64,000 bases of DNA, from contig CATXEA010000016.1 in the NCBI GenBank assembly GCA_958367245.1, positions 1-64,000 of the forward strand, in the 5' to 3' direction. Every line of letters begins with the position of its first letter. The first letter of the stretch is position 1. Below, one piece after another: positions 1 through 7,348 of this stretch. The notes beneath the pieces were generated by a model that saw only the letters and a list, made by a program, of their open reading frames with translations, did no database searches and was not told the DNA's origin. Source of the DNA: an uncultured Blautia sp. (lineage in GTDB: Bacteria; Bacillota; Clostridia; Lachnospirales; Lachnospiraceae). A program made the position numbers and the translations under genes.

Positions 1-347
1 TATACTCGCCGCACTACAAAGGCTACGTGTTTGACTACACTAAACCCAAAACACCTTCTTTGAAGGCATCTGCCGTTTCTGGTCGCAGGGTAAAGCTTAC
101 CTGGAAAGCATCCCCGGCAGCTTACCGTCAGGGAAATTCCCAGTACGTGATTTACTACCGAAACGCGAAGAGCAAACATTACCAGAGACTGACTCAGCTT
201 CCGGACAAGAAGGAATTCTATACGACGAAAACCTTAAAAAAAGGAAATACCTACTACTTCCGGATGCGCAGCATCATTTCTGATAAAGATGGAAAATACA
301 AAACTTACGGGGACTTCTCAAAAACCGTTAAAGTGACCATAAAATGA
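1..347 (+). CDS. C-terminal end of a fibronectin type III protein (cut by the window edge)
   Basis: The frame is open from base 3 through the left edge, so this is the 3' end of a longer gene. A GTG at 27 is available but is internal. The visible 115 residues form one fibronectin-III-like module, with a TWKAS strand near the start and a YYFRMRS strand before a short tail ending in KVTIK. Such modules usually close secreted surface proteins in Clostridia. The catalytic or binding part lies outside the window, so the function is unknown. A stem with a T-run follows 30 bases downstream, so the gene ends a transcription unit. Confidence 0.75.
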   Translation, partial: YSPHYKGYVFDYTKPKTPSLKASAVSGRRVKLTWKASPAAYRQGNSQYVIYYRNAKSKHYQRLTQLPDKKEFYTTKTLKKGNTYYFRMRSIISDKDGKYKTYGDFSKTVKVTIK

Positions 348-376
348 CTATAGAATAATTATAAAATGGACATGAA

Positions 377-412
377 AACGACTGGAATCTTATAAAGATT
401 TCAGTTGTTTTT
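377..412 (+). terminator. Rho-independent terminator after the FN3 protein
   Basis: AACGACTGGAATCTT pairs with AAGATTTCAGTTGTT (two G-U pairs) around a three-base loop, and a T-rich run follows. It separates the FN3 gene from the sleC-like gene. Confidence 0.75.
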
Positions 413-444
413 GAATAAGGGATAATTTATCTGAAAAGGAAACG

Positions 445-473
445 CACAACCCCTTTTCCCTTCGCATATACTG
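445..473 (+). promoter_or_regulatory. possible mother-cell sigma (SigK-like) promoter for the sleC-like gene
   Basis: GCATATACTG at 464-473 resembles a SigK-type -10 (CATAnnnTA), with ACA at 446-448 as a possible -35 about 15 bases upstream. No good SigA promoter is visible between the upstream terminator and the ORF. This is a weak match made by eye; short sporulation-sigma motifs occur by chance. It would fit expression of a cortex-lytic gene in the mother cell. Confidence 0.25.
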
Positions 474-535
474 ACTTGAGAGTGTTTAACAGGAGTTGTG
501 TGATTTTGGAGCAATCTTGGAGGGACTTCATAAGA

Positions 536-1219
536 ATGCAGCAATCGCAAAGTGGGAATACAGACAGAGGGCGTCTTCAGGTGTCGGTTATAAACAGTCA
601 GAATAATTACCCTGTAGAAAATGCGAAGGTGAGAATTTCTTTTACAGGAGATCCGGACAGTGTGGTGGAAGAACTGGTGACAGATTCTTCAGGAAATACT
701 CCGGTAATTGAGTTGAAGACGCCGCCTGTAGAGTACAGCCAGACTCCGGGGGAGGAGCAGCCCTATTCGGAATATACGGTCAAGATAGATGCAGAGGGAT
801 TTGAGCCAAAGGAAGTGGCAGGGAGCGAGGTGCTGCCGGAAGTGCTTTCGCAGCAGCAGGCTGTTGTGAATCCCCTTTTACCCGGGGAAACATTCCAGAG
901 AGTTGTGATACCGCCGCATACTTTATTTTATCAATATCCGCCTAAAAACCCGGAGTCAGAAATAAAGCCCGTCAATGAATCAGGGGAGATTGTACTGAGT
1001 AAGGTAGTAGTGCCCGAATATGTCATAGTGCATGACGGACCTGTAGGGGACAGAGCGGCGAGAGATTACTATGTGCGCTATCGGGATTATATCAAAAATG
1101 TAGCCAGCAGTGAAATTTATGCCACCTGGCCGGATAACACAATAAGGGCAAATGTACTGGCGATTATGTCCTTTACCCTGAACAGGGTTTATACAGAGTG
1201 GTACCGGAATCAACAGTAA
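536..1219 (+). CDS. sleC: SleC-like spore cortex-lytic enzyme, N-terminal half (interrupted by insertion)
   Basis: This is the front half of a SleC-family germination enzyme, a lytic transglycosylase that degrades spore cortex peptidoglycan. The start at 536 is preferred because GGAGGG lies at 519-524; the frame is open further upstream to 476. After a pro-region of about 140 residues comes the start of a SpoIID-like catalytic domain. Glu193 in the ASSEIY motif matches the catalytic Glu of SpoIID/SleC, followed by ANVLAIMSFTLNRVYTEWY. The protein then stops after RNQQ because the element begins at 1201. The missing part resumes in the same frame at 6664 (KGYDFTITSSTAYDH). Joined at the shared GTACCG, the gene would encode 418 residues, close to known SleC lengths as I recall them. 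As it stands, the catalytic domain is split and inactive. Confidence 0.85.
   Translation: MQQSQSGNTDRGRLQVSVINSQNNYPVENAKVRISFTGDPDSVVEELVTDSSGNTPVIELKTPPVEYSQTPGEEQPYSEYTVKIDAEGFEPKEVAGSEVLPEVLSQQQAVVNPLLPGETFQRVVIPPHTLFYQYPPKNPESEIKPVNESGEIVLSKVVVPEYVIVHDGPVGDRAARDYYVRYRDYIKNVASSEIYATWPDNTIRANVLAIMSFTLNRVYTEWYRNQQ
1201..1206. repeat. left attachment core (attL)
   Basis: GTACCG, identical to 6664-6669. The flank to the left (ending CAGAGTG) is host gene; the flank to the right (GAATCAACAG) is element. Including partial matches, 11 of 13 positions agree with attR. GTAC is self-complementary. Serine integrases exchange strands at a 2-bp core; which dinucleotide is used cannot be read from these ends. 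Confidence 0.8.
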
Positions 1220-1334
1220 TTCAGTATTGCAGGAGCCTGATATTCGATTCACTGAATATTAAAATCAATGGAAAAAGTTAGAGGAGATTTTGAAATTAGA
1301 TAATTATGTAGTCACTTTTTTTGAGGAATGATGA

Positions 1335-1613
1335 TTGGAAAATATGAACTTTCATTATGGGGAATTTCATTCGCTGAAAGATAACACGATGACTCTTCCT
1401 GAAAAACAGATTACAGCCTTTATCGGACGAAGTGGATGTGGGAAATCCACATTACTAAAATCGTTAAACGGAATAAATAATCTGGTTGAGGGGGAACAGC
1501 AGCATCGTTTTTGTGTCGGCCTGTTTTTATTGACGATAATTATTCAGGGTATTATAATAAATATTGTACTAGAGCATGAATGCTTAATATGGTCGTACAA
1601 GGAGGATGAATGA
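1335..1613 (+). pseudogene. pstB: pstB 5' fragment (phosphate ABC transporter ATPase remnant)
   Basis: The first 50 or so codons match PstB: NMNFHYGEFHSLKDNTMTL, then a Walker A region read as FIGRSGCGKSTLLKSLNG, where PstB proteins normally have FIGPSGCGKS. After LVEGE (about base 1490) similarity ends and the frame runs on into unrelated hydrophobic sequence. The Q-loop, signature and Walker B motifs are absent, so it cannot be an active ATPase. It starts at a TTG with no clear ribosome-binding site. It is a relic inside the mobile element; the breakpoint near 1490 marks an old deletion or recombination. Confidence 0.75.
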
Positions 1614-2158
1614 TGAAAGAAAAAGTATTATGTAAATTCGAAAAAACTGCAGACAGCATGTATCTTGATTCTTTGGGCTATGATGCTGGCAGTTCTTTGA
1701 CCAGTACAGGTTAATGCTACAGAAGATTCCAAGAAGATCACACTTAATAAGACGACTGCATCTCAATTCTAAGGAAGTTCTTTTTATCTGAAAGCTTTTG
1801 GTGATTCTAAAAATGTTATCCTAAACAATGAAATTACGTGGATAAGCAATAATAAGAAGATTGCAGTTGTAAATGTGAAAGGTAAAGTAAAAATTACCGG
1901 TATTGGCACAGTTACAATTATGGCTGCACTTGCAAATGGAGAAAAATCTTCCTGCAAAGTGACTGGTTTTATGGATCAGTTATCAAAAGACAAAAATTTT
2001 ATAAATGTTTAAGATCAAAGCAATCCCATTGAGAGCGACGTGACAGATACGGTTAAAAGAAAACCGCACGAATAATTAAACCGAAAAAAGTGGGAACGAT
2101 AACCGGAACCACAACTGTGGATGGAAAGGATACCTTTATTCGAGTTTATCTGAAATAA
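1610..2158 (+). pseudogene. broken secreted Big_2 (bacterial Ig-like) protein
   Basis: GGAGG at 1601-1605 precedes tandem ATGs at 1610 and 1613. The first frame fails after about 34 codons, but a neighbouring frame encodes a hydrophobic signal-like stretch, then TEDSKKITLNKTTAS and a Big_2-type module (EITWISNNKKIAVVNVKGK, then VKITGIGTVTIMA). That frame holds an in-frame TGA just before PVQVNATED, a TAA after ASQF, and a TAA at about 2010. A last piece, KPKKVGTITGTTTVDGKDT, reads to 2158 in another frame and matches the usual end of such domains. At least one frameshift and several stops make this a decayed surface-protein gene. Confidence 0.7.
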
Positions 2159-2289
2159 TCTTAACATCATTGGTGAAATTGTCTGGCAGGGTGAATATGT
2201 TTAAGGCAACATAATTAATTAAGAACGCTGCATTCTCCGGTAAAAAGAGTTTGTGGAGTTCGTTTTGTATTAATAGAGGGGAAAGGATT

Positions 2290-3642
2290 ATGAATTTACA
2301 TTTAAAGAAATGGACAGGAAAATGGCGTCTGTATTTTATGACTTTGGGTCTGATTCTGATAAGTATGATTACAGTCCCGGTATCTGCGAATACGGCAGAT
2401 GTTCCCGGGGTGGCATATGCGGAGCAGCATAGGGAAGAAATTAGGGTCTCTTGGCAGGGAGAAGGGAAAACATCTACAGGTTCTATTGAACATCCTGCGA
2501 AAGCTCCGGCAGGAGCCTTTTTCAAAAATGGTTCACAGTGGAGCTACAAATATAAGGATGGTACCATTGCGAAAAATACATGTCTAATCATCAATAAGAA
2601 AATTTATTATTTTAATAAATACGGTCAGCGCTGGTACGGTATGCATACGCTGAATGGAAAGAGATATTATTTCGGAACAAAGGATCAGGGCTGGCTTTAC
2701 AGGAATAAATTGGTTTCTTATAAGGGTGACACTTATTTTACAAATAGGGACGGCACGCTGAAAAAAGGTTGGTTTACCACAAAAAAGTCGGGAAAAACCT
2801 ATTATTTCGAATCCGATGGAAAAGCGTATAAGGGAAGAAAGAAGATTAACGGAGTCAACTATTATTTCAACAGTTCAGGGGAACTTTTCCGTACAGGAGC
2901 AGATTTAAATGTTTCTTCTGACTGTGCGATATTGATTGATGCAGATACCGGAAAGATAATCTTTGGAAAAAATGAAAATATGCGTCATGCAAATGCAAGC
3001 ACAACGAAGATTTTGACATGTATTCTGGCGCTGGAAAACTGTAAACTGAATGAAAAGGTAAAAGTTTCTGCAAATGCAGCAGCTCAGGAACCGGTGAAAC
3101 TTTATATGCAAAAGGGTGAGATTTTTTATCTTAAAGATCTACTGTATTCTCTGATGCTTCCGTCTCACAATGATACGGCGGTTGCTATTGCTGAGCATGT
3201 GAGTGGTTCCGAGAAAAAATTTGTGAATCTAATGAACAAAAAGGCAGTTTCTCTTGGCTGTATGAATACACATTTTGCTACGCCGAACGGACTGGATGCG
3301 GGACTTAATCATTATAGCACTGCTTCAGATCTTTCAAAAATTGCCAGATATGCGATTAAGAACCCTGTATTCCGCAAGATGATAAATACAGCAAGTTATG
3401 ACTTTACCAGTCTGAATACAAAGCGGCATTTTTATGTTAGTACAACCAATTCCCTGCTGGGATACTTTCCGGGAGTCGTGGGAATGAAGACAGGATATAC
3501 AAATAAAGCGGGATACTGTTTTGTTGGTCTTTGCAATGCAAAGTCCGGAAAAAAGTATATCAGCGTCGTTTTGGGCGCTCCAAATTCCAGTGTGAGATGG
3601 AATGACTCTAGAACCCTGCTGAAATATGCATATGCACATTAA
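2290..3642 (+). CDS. secreted D-alanyl-D-alanine carboxypeptidase with cell-wall-binding repeats
   Basis: A serine peptidase S11-type penicillin-binding protein that trims the terminal D-Ala of peptidoglycan stem peptides outside the cell. ATG 2290 is chosen for the AGGGGAAAGG site just upstream. It has 450 residues: a signal peptide ending near PVSA, a low-complexity linker, about five choline-binding-type (CW_binding_1) repeats at residues 75-205 (YYFNKYGQRW, KRYYFGTKDQGW, NYYFNSSGELF), then the S11 domain. The three active-site motifs are intact: S-T-T-K in NASTTK, S-H-N in LPSHNDTA and K-T-G in GMKTGYT. It lies inside the mobile element and ends at a strong terminator. As the one intact metabolic cargo gene in an element that splits a cortex-lytic gene, a role in spore or cell-wall peptidoglycan is possible but inferred. 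Confidence 0.88.
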   Translation: MNLHLKKWTGKWRLYFMTLGLILISMITVPVSANTADVPGVAYAEQHREEIRVSWQGEGKTSTGSIEHPAKAPAGAFFKNGSQWSYKYKDGTIAKNTCLIINKKIYYFNKYGQRWYGMHTLNGKRYYFGTKDQGWLYRNKLVSYKGDTYFTNRDGTLKKGWFTTKKSGKTYYFESDGKAYKGRKKINGVNYYFNSSGELFRTGADLNVSSDCAILIDADTGKIIFGKNENMRHANASTTKILTCILALENCKLNEKVKVSANAAAQEPVKLYMQKGEIFYLKDLLYSLMLPSHNDTAVAIAEHVSGSEKKFVNLMNKKAVSLGCMNTHFATPNGLDAGLNHYSTASDLSKIARYAIKNPVFRKMINTASYDFTSLNTKRHFYVSTTNSLLGYFPGVVGMKTGYTNKAGYCFVGLCNAKSGKKYISVVLGAPNSSVRWNDSRTLLKYAYAH

Positions 3643-3709
3643 AAATTGGAACAGGCTGTCAGCAGAAAGCCCTGCTTGATATGCCCAAACCCAGCGCTAT
3701 AATACAAGC

Positions 3710-3744
3710 AAAGGGCAAAGCCCGAAAAATCGGCTTTGCCCTTT
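3710..3744 (+). terminator. terminator after the D,D-carboxypeptidase
   Basis: AAAGGGCAAAGCC pairs perfectly with GGCTTTGCCCTTT around a nine-base loop. No long T-run follows (AGTAAC), so termination may be incomplete, but the 13-bp stem is strong. Confidence 0.65.
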
Positions 3745-3857
3745 AGTAACTAATGACATATCTTATATCAGTTTTTTGTTTATACAGACTTTGAAGCGGT
3801 TTCCTAAAAAAACTCTTCTATTGAGATAGGAATTTTTAACACATTATATCACTATTT

Positions 3858-4433
3858 TTATCGTTTTATTGTTTTTACAGAAGAATACAAACTATAAGAT
3901 CTCATATTATCATAGACTTTACAGTAAGCTTGTACTCTATACTTGTATGTCGTTCCCTTTTTTGCTTTGTTATCTGTGAAATAAGTTTTTCCATTAACAG
4001 TAGCAACTTTACTCCATTTTTTTCCGCTACTTCTCTCAACAATATATCCATCAGCAAAAGGAATCTTAGACCAACTAACTTTAATGGCGCGGCTTCCAGA
4101 GTTCGCAACCTTTATAGATGGTGTTTTCAGCGTAATATAAAAAGGCTTGCTGATACTTCCGAAATAGATGCCTTTTCCGTTCACTATTGCCAGTGCATTA
4201 CCAATGTTTTTATTGTTGTAATAGCTAATAGAATAATCTTTATCTTTCTTTAAAAGTTTTTTTCCATATTTAATGGTAAAATTCGGCTTTATCTCTTTTC
4301 CGGTATAAGTGAACGTAGTCTTTCCTGTCTTAAATCTCATGCAAATGCTATTATTTCCATATGTAGAAACAGATTTTTCACCTTTTCCATTTATGATCGG
4401 TATTTCATTCAGACTTTTTACTTTAAACAACAA
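3858..4433 (-). pseudogene. C-terminal fragment of a secreted Ig-like/fibronectin-III protein
   Basis: 191 residues without a signal peptide. Residues about 38-100 form an Ig-like module common in clostridial surface proteins (FTYTGKEIKPNFTIKYGKK, then DYSISYYNNKNIGNA), followed by a fibronectin-III module (IKVSWSKIPFADGYIVER, then TTYKYRVQAYCK). The N-terminus is missing and no convincing ribosome-binding site precedes the first ATG, so I read it as the tail of a larger gene lost upstream. It sits convergent to the carboxypeptidase inside the element. It could still be expressed as a short cytoplasmic protein, but that seems unlikely. Confidence 0.6.
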
Positions 4434-4531
4434 ATCTATTTTCAGATTATTCCTTTTTCAATGTATTGTCAACTATAAATGAGCAAATTTAGGGTTCAAT
4501 ATTCCACTCCTGCATTTTTTTGAGAAAGTAT

Positions 4532-4555
4532 TTTTCGTCATATCCTTGACGAAAA
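4532..4555. repeat. inverted repeat, candidate operator or hairpin
   Basis: TTTTCGTCA, a six-base spacer, then TGACGAAAA: perfect 9-bp arms. It could be an operator for the recombinase region or part of the decayed minus-strand gene's leader. No T-run follows on either strand, so it is not a clear terminator. Confidence 0.5.
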
Positions 4556-4574
4556 CGTAGATGCTTTATCCTAT

Positions 4575-4670
4575 GCGACATGCGAGTGATGCAGAAGATT
4601 ATAATTATGAGGAGAAGGAGTTCTTTTCTCCAACGCGGCATGTTGATGATACAGAATAATAAAAACGGAG
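4575..4670. repeat. imperfect direct repeat, two copies 60 bp apart
   Basis: 4575-4610 (GCGACATGCGAGTGATGCAG onward) and 4635-4670 (GCGGCATGTTGATGATACAG onward) share about two thirds of positions at a constant 60-bp offset. They flank a small palindrome. They may be protein-binding sites or a relic of a local duplication. Confidence 0.5.
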
Positions 4671-4742
4671 ATAAATTATGGTAGATGAATTGAATACAAA
4701 AAATTCACATAAATTAATACAAATACATATTTGGAGAATATG

Positions 4743-4904
4743 ATGGAAAATTTAGATTACAACAAAATTGAAATTGAGAAATCAGATATAAAAATCTGCC
4801 TTCTATTCCCGTCAAAAACAGAAGAGAATGAAGAAGTCCGTAAAGATATCAGGGCGATTCTCGCGGGTGCTTTGCGCGAACAGGTAGAACATAGAACGCA
4901 TTGA
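4743..4904 (+). CDS. small 53-residue protein upstream of the serine recombinase
   Basis: ATG 4743 has a GGAGA site 5-9 bases upstream (TTTGGAGAATATG) and the frame runs 53 codons to TGA 4902-4904. The sequence (IKICLLFPSK, then EEVRKDIRAILAGALREQVE) is charged, with a predicted C-terminal helix, and resembles short proteins that often precede recombinases in Firmicute elements. I cannot name a family with certainty. Placed 85 bases before the recombinase start and on the same strand, it is a candidate accessory or directionality factor. This is inference from position and size only. Confidence 0.55.
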   Translation: MENLDYNKIEIEKSDIKICLLFPSKTEENEEVRKDIRAILAGALREQVEHRTH

Positions 4905-4989
4905 CAAAAATAGAGTGGAGCAGGGAGCATATGTTCTCTGCTTCACTCAATGCAAAGGGATTTTCAAATGGGAAGGACAGTTATTATAT

Positions 4990-6675
4990 ATGAAGAAAAA
5001 AGTAAGGATGCTTCTTCGTGTAAGCTCCAATCAGCAGTTGGAAACAGACGGAGATTTGAGTATTCAGAGACAGCTTGTAAGGGAATACATAGAAAAAAAT
5101 CCAGACTGGGAGCAGGATACAAAAGAGTATTTTGAGGGGAGTAACAGTGGTTATCACAATTCTGTAGCAGATCGAGATGTGCTGCAGGAGGCGCTGCAGG
5201 ATGCAGAAGCAGGAGAATATCAGGTCCTGGTGGCATACAAGGATGACAGAATTGGAAGACGTATGTGGGAAATTGGTGCATATGTTATGGCACTGAAAAA
5301 TTGCGGTGTAGACATTTACACGGTAAAAGATGGATGTATTTCACCGGAATCAGATGATATTATGGGGCAGATGGTGCTGGCGATGCGTTACGGAAATGCT
5401 CAGAAAAGCAGTTCGGATACAGGAATGCGTGTGAAGGACTCAGCTCAGAAAATGGTACAGAAAGGAAAATTTGTAGGTGGAACACCGCCATATGGATATA
5501 AGCTGGAATTGTCAGGTGAGCTTAGTAAGCATGGACGTGCGCTTCATCATTTGGTAATCGAACCGGAAAGGGCAGAAGTGGTAAAATATATCTACGAACT
5601 GTCCTTGAATAAAGAATACGGTTCTGCAAAGATTGCCAAAATATTAAATGTCCATGAGGTATATAAAAAGATGGCTCCCAAAGATTATTGGAAGTCGGGA
5701 ACAATTACCAGTATATTGACAAATCCTATTTACACAGGAAGGACCGCATACAAACGTCGGGAAAAAGTTAATGGCAAATTTAAACGTCTGGGTAGTGAAG
5801 AATGGATTATTGCATCAGAACCGAATCAGAAACTGATTGTTATAGACGATGATATCTGGAATAAGGTGCAGGAAAGAAGGGAGCGCAGAGGCAGCAAATA
5901 TAAAAAAAGCCTTAAAAACCAAGATGTAACAGTGATTCAGCGTAATAGTGGAGAACTGGCATTGATTGATATTATATACTGTGGCTATTGTGGCAGTAAG
6001 ATGACTAATGGAAGTAAATATAATTATTGGACGATTAAGGACACAGGGGAACGGCGTACCAGCAAAATACCCATTTACAAATGTCAGAATGCCTGGCAGG
6101 GGATTCCGCACGACAAAAGTAAGCAATACCGTGCAGATAAAATTGAACCAGTTGTTTTTGAGGCTATTGCCAGCTACATAGGCGTTTTGCAGGAAAATGA
6201 AGATGTATTTCAGCAAATTGAAGATAATAAAAATAGGGAAGTAGTCTTAAAGAAGGGGGAATTGAAGAAAGAAAAACAGGAATTAGAAAAAATACAAAAT
6301 AAGATCAGCGTAATGGAAGGTCATATACCAGATGCAATGACTGGAGAGTATCCTTTAAATTTGAAAGAATTGATGGACATTATTCGGAAGCACAAAGATC
6401 AGATGCAACAGCAGCAGAAAGTTGTTTCACAAAAAGAATCCGAATTAAAAAGCATAAATGTTTCCTCCGGAGACTGGGAGCAGCTTAGGAAAGAGATTCC
6501 TAGTTGGCAGGAGGTGTTCCTCAATTCGGATACTGCAACCAAGCGTGTATTAGTGAATAAGCTTATAAAACGTATAGAAGTTAAGAAAGATGAGATAAAG
6601 GTAGAGTTTAAAATAAACTTGAATGATTTCTTGCCTCAACCCCGAATTACTGATGGTTTCGACGTACCGCAATAA
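4990..6675 (+). CDS. large serine recombinase (site-specific integrase/excisionase)
   Basis: 561 residues. ATG 4990 (MKKKVRMLLRVSSNQQ) is preferred over the upstream in-frame GTG at 4915 because it places the catalytic Ser of the RVSS motif near residue 12, as in the family, and a GGGAAGGA site lies ahead. The N-terminal resolvase domain covers about residues 1-145 (DDRIGRR is the conserved catalytic-core region). The recombinase domain follows (GTPPYGYKL, then a helix-turn-helix-like segment), then a zinc-ribbon region with CGYCGSKM and a later single Cys (YKCQNAW), then a coiled coil (about 405-490). The gene runs through the right end of the element, so its last codons (V559, P560, Q561, stop) lie in attR and host DNA. 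In an excised circle the frame would read on into the left end for 24 different residues (584 in all). Confidence 0.93.
   Translation: MKKKVRMLLRVSSNQQLETDGDLSIQRQLVREYIEKNPDWEQDTKEYFEGSNSGYHNSVADRDVLQEALQDAEAGEYQVLVAYKDDRIGRRMWEIGAYVMALKNCGVDIYTVKDGCISPESDDIMGQMVLAMRYGNAQKSSSDTGMRVKDSAQKMVQKGKFVGGTPPYGYKLELSGELSKHGRALHHLVIEPERAEVVKYIYELSLNKEYGSAKIAKILNVHEVYKKMAPKDYWKSGTITSILTNPIYTGRTAYKRREKVNGKFKRLGSEEWIIASEPNQKLIVIDDDIWNKVQERRERRGSKYKKSLKNQDVTVIQRNSGELALIDIIYCGYCGSKMTNGSKYNYWTIKDTGERRTSKIPIYKCQNAWQGIPHDKSKQYRADKIEPVVFEAIASYIGVLQENEDVFQQIEDNKNREVVLKKGELKKEKQELEKIQNKISVMEGHIPDAMTGEYPLNLKELMDIIRKHKDQMQQQQKVVSQKESELKSINVSSGDWEQLRKEIPSWQEVFLNSDTATKRVLVNKLIKRIEVKKDEIKVEFKINLNDFLPQPRITDGFDVPQ
6664..6669. 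repeat. right attachment core (attR)
   Basis: GTACCG, identical to 1201-1206. The left flank (TGGTTTCGAC) is element and also recombinase coding sequence; the right flank (CAATAAAGGC) is the resumed sleC-like gene. Joining at this core gives codons for EWYRNKGYDF without a frame change. Confidence 0.8.
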
Positions 6676-7255
6676 AGGCTACGACTTTACCATAACCTCT
6701 TCAACAGCCTACGACCATAAATGGATTTACGGGCGCAATATTTTTGATTCAATTGACAGGATTGTGGATGAACTTTTCGAGAATTATCTTTCCAGACCGA
6801 ATGTAAGGCAGCCGATTCTGACACAGTATTGTGATGGGGAGATGGTGAGCTGCAGGGACAGGGGATGGATGACCCAGTGGGGAAGCAAGAGTCTGGGAGA
6901 CCAGGGATATTCTGCGATAGAAATTCTCAGGTCTTTTTACGGGAACGATATGTATATTAATGTTGCCGAGGAAATTTCCGGTATTCCGTCTTCCTGGCCC
7001 GGCTATGACCTGACAATGGGGGCTTCCGGAAATAAGGTGCGCCAGATTCAGGAACAGCTCAATACCATTGCAGGAGCATACCCGAAGATTCCCAAGGTGG
7101 CAGTGGACGGGATTTACGGACGGGAAACAGGGAAAGCTGTGAGTGTATTTCAGAATGTTTTCGGACTTCCGGATACAGGTATCATAGACTATCCCACATG
7201 GTATAAAATTCAGGAAATATACGTAGGGGTCAGCCGCATTGCGGAGCTGAGATAA
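6664..7255 (+). CDS. sleC: SleC-like cortex-lytic enzyme, C-terminal half (no own start)
   Basis: This is the continuation of the gene cut at 1201. It begins in frame with YRNKGYDFTITSSTAYDHKW, the second part of the SpoIID-like catalytic domain, continues with WMTQWGSKSLGDQGY, and ends with a peptidoglycan-binding domain of about 70 residues (GASGNKVRQIQEQLNTIAG, then VDGIYGRETGKAVSVFQ). The frame is open back to 6623, but those codons belong to the element end and overlap the recombinase out of frame; no ribosome-binding site supports a start there. Without excision this half should not yield an active enzyme. The sequence shows no stops or frameshifts, which argues against long-term decay and for either recent insertion or continued selection through excision. 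Confidence 0.85.
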
Positions 7256-7314
7256 AAATGCTCTGGCGAATGGGGCTGATTGCGCATGGAAATGTGATTG
7301 TCGGAAATAAAAAA

Positions 7315-7339
7315 TCCTGCATCTGTAAAAGATGCAGGA
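7315..7339 (-). terminator. terminator of tRNA-Leu
   Basis: On the minus strand TCCTGCATCT pairs with AGATGCAGGA and is followed by TTTTTT. It ends the tRNA transcript and also lies 60 bases past the sleC-like stop. Confidence 0.8.
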
Positions 7340-7348
7340 AATAAAAAA

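Larger units (their letters stand above)
4434..4742. other. non-coding stretch with repeats upstream of the recombinase
   Basis: No supported gene. It holds a perfect 9-bp inverted repeat (4532-4555), an imperfect direct repeat with a 60-bp offset (4575-4610 and 4635-4670), and a small palindrome (GGAGAA/TTCTCC) between the two copies. A 21-codon ORF at 4678 was judged too short to call. The layout suggests a control region for the small ORF and recombinase. Confidence 0.5.
1201..6663 (+). mobile_element. 5,463-bp serine-recombinase element inserted in the sleC-like gene (skin-like)
   Basis: The two halves of one protein family are separated by exactly this segment, and GTACCG occurs at both ends (1201-1206 and 6664-6669). 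Removing one copy plus the segment restores an uninterrupted in-frame ORF. The segment carries a large serine recombinase at its right end, with a 53-codon ORF just ahead of it, a D,D-carboxypeptidase, a 5' fragment of pstB, a broken Big_2 protein and a fragment of a surface protein on the minus strand. Intact recombinase, decayed cargo and a perfect in-frame junction resemble sporulation-excised elements such as skin in sigK. A plain inactivating insertion is the alternative. Confidence 0.85.

Noticed and set aside
1610..2158. In-frame TGA in the Big_2 remnant as a second selenocysteine codon
   Set aside because: The same frame also has TAA stops and needs a frameshift from the start codon; no SECIS-like hairpin follows.
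6623..7255. Independent gene starting at 6623
   Set aside because: The first 14 codons belong to the element end and overlap the recombinase gene; homology to SleC starts exactly at the attachment core.
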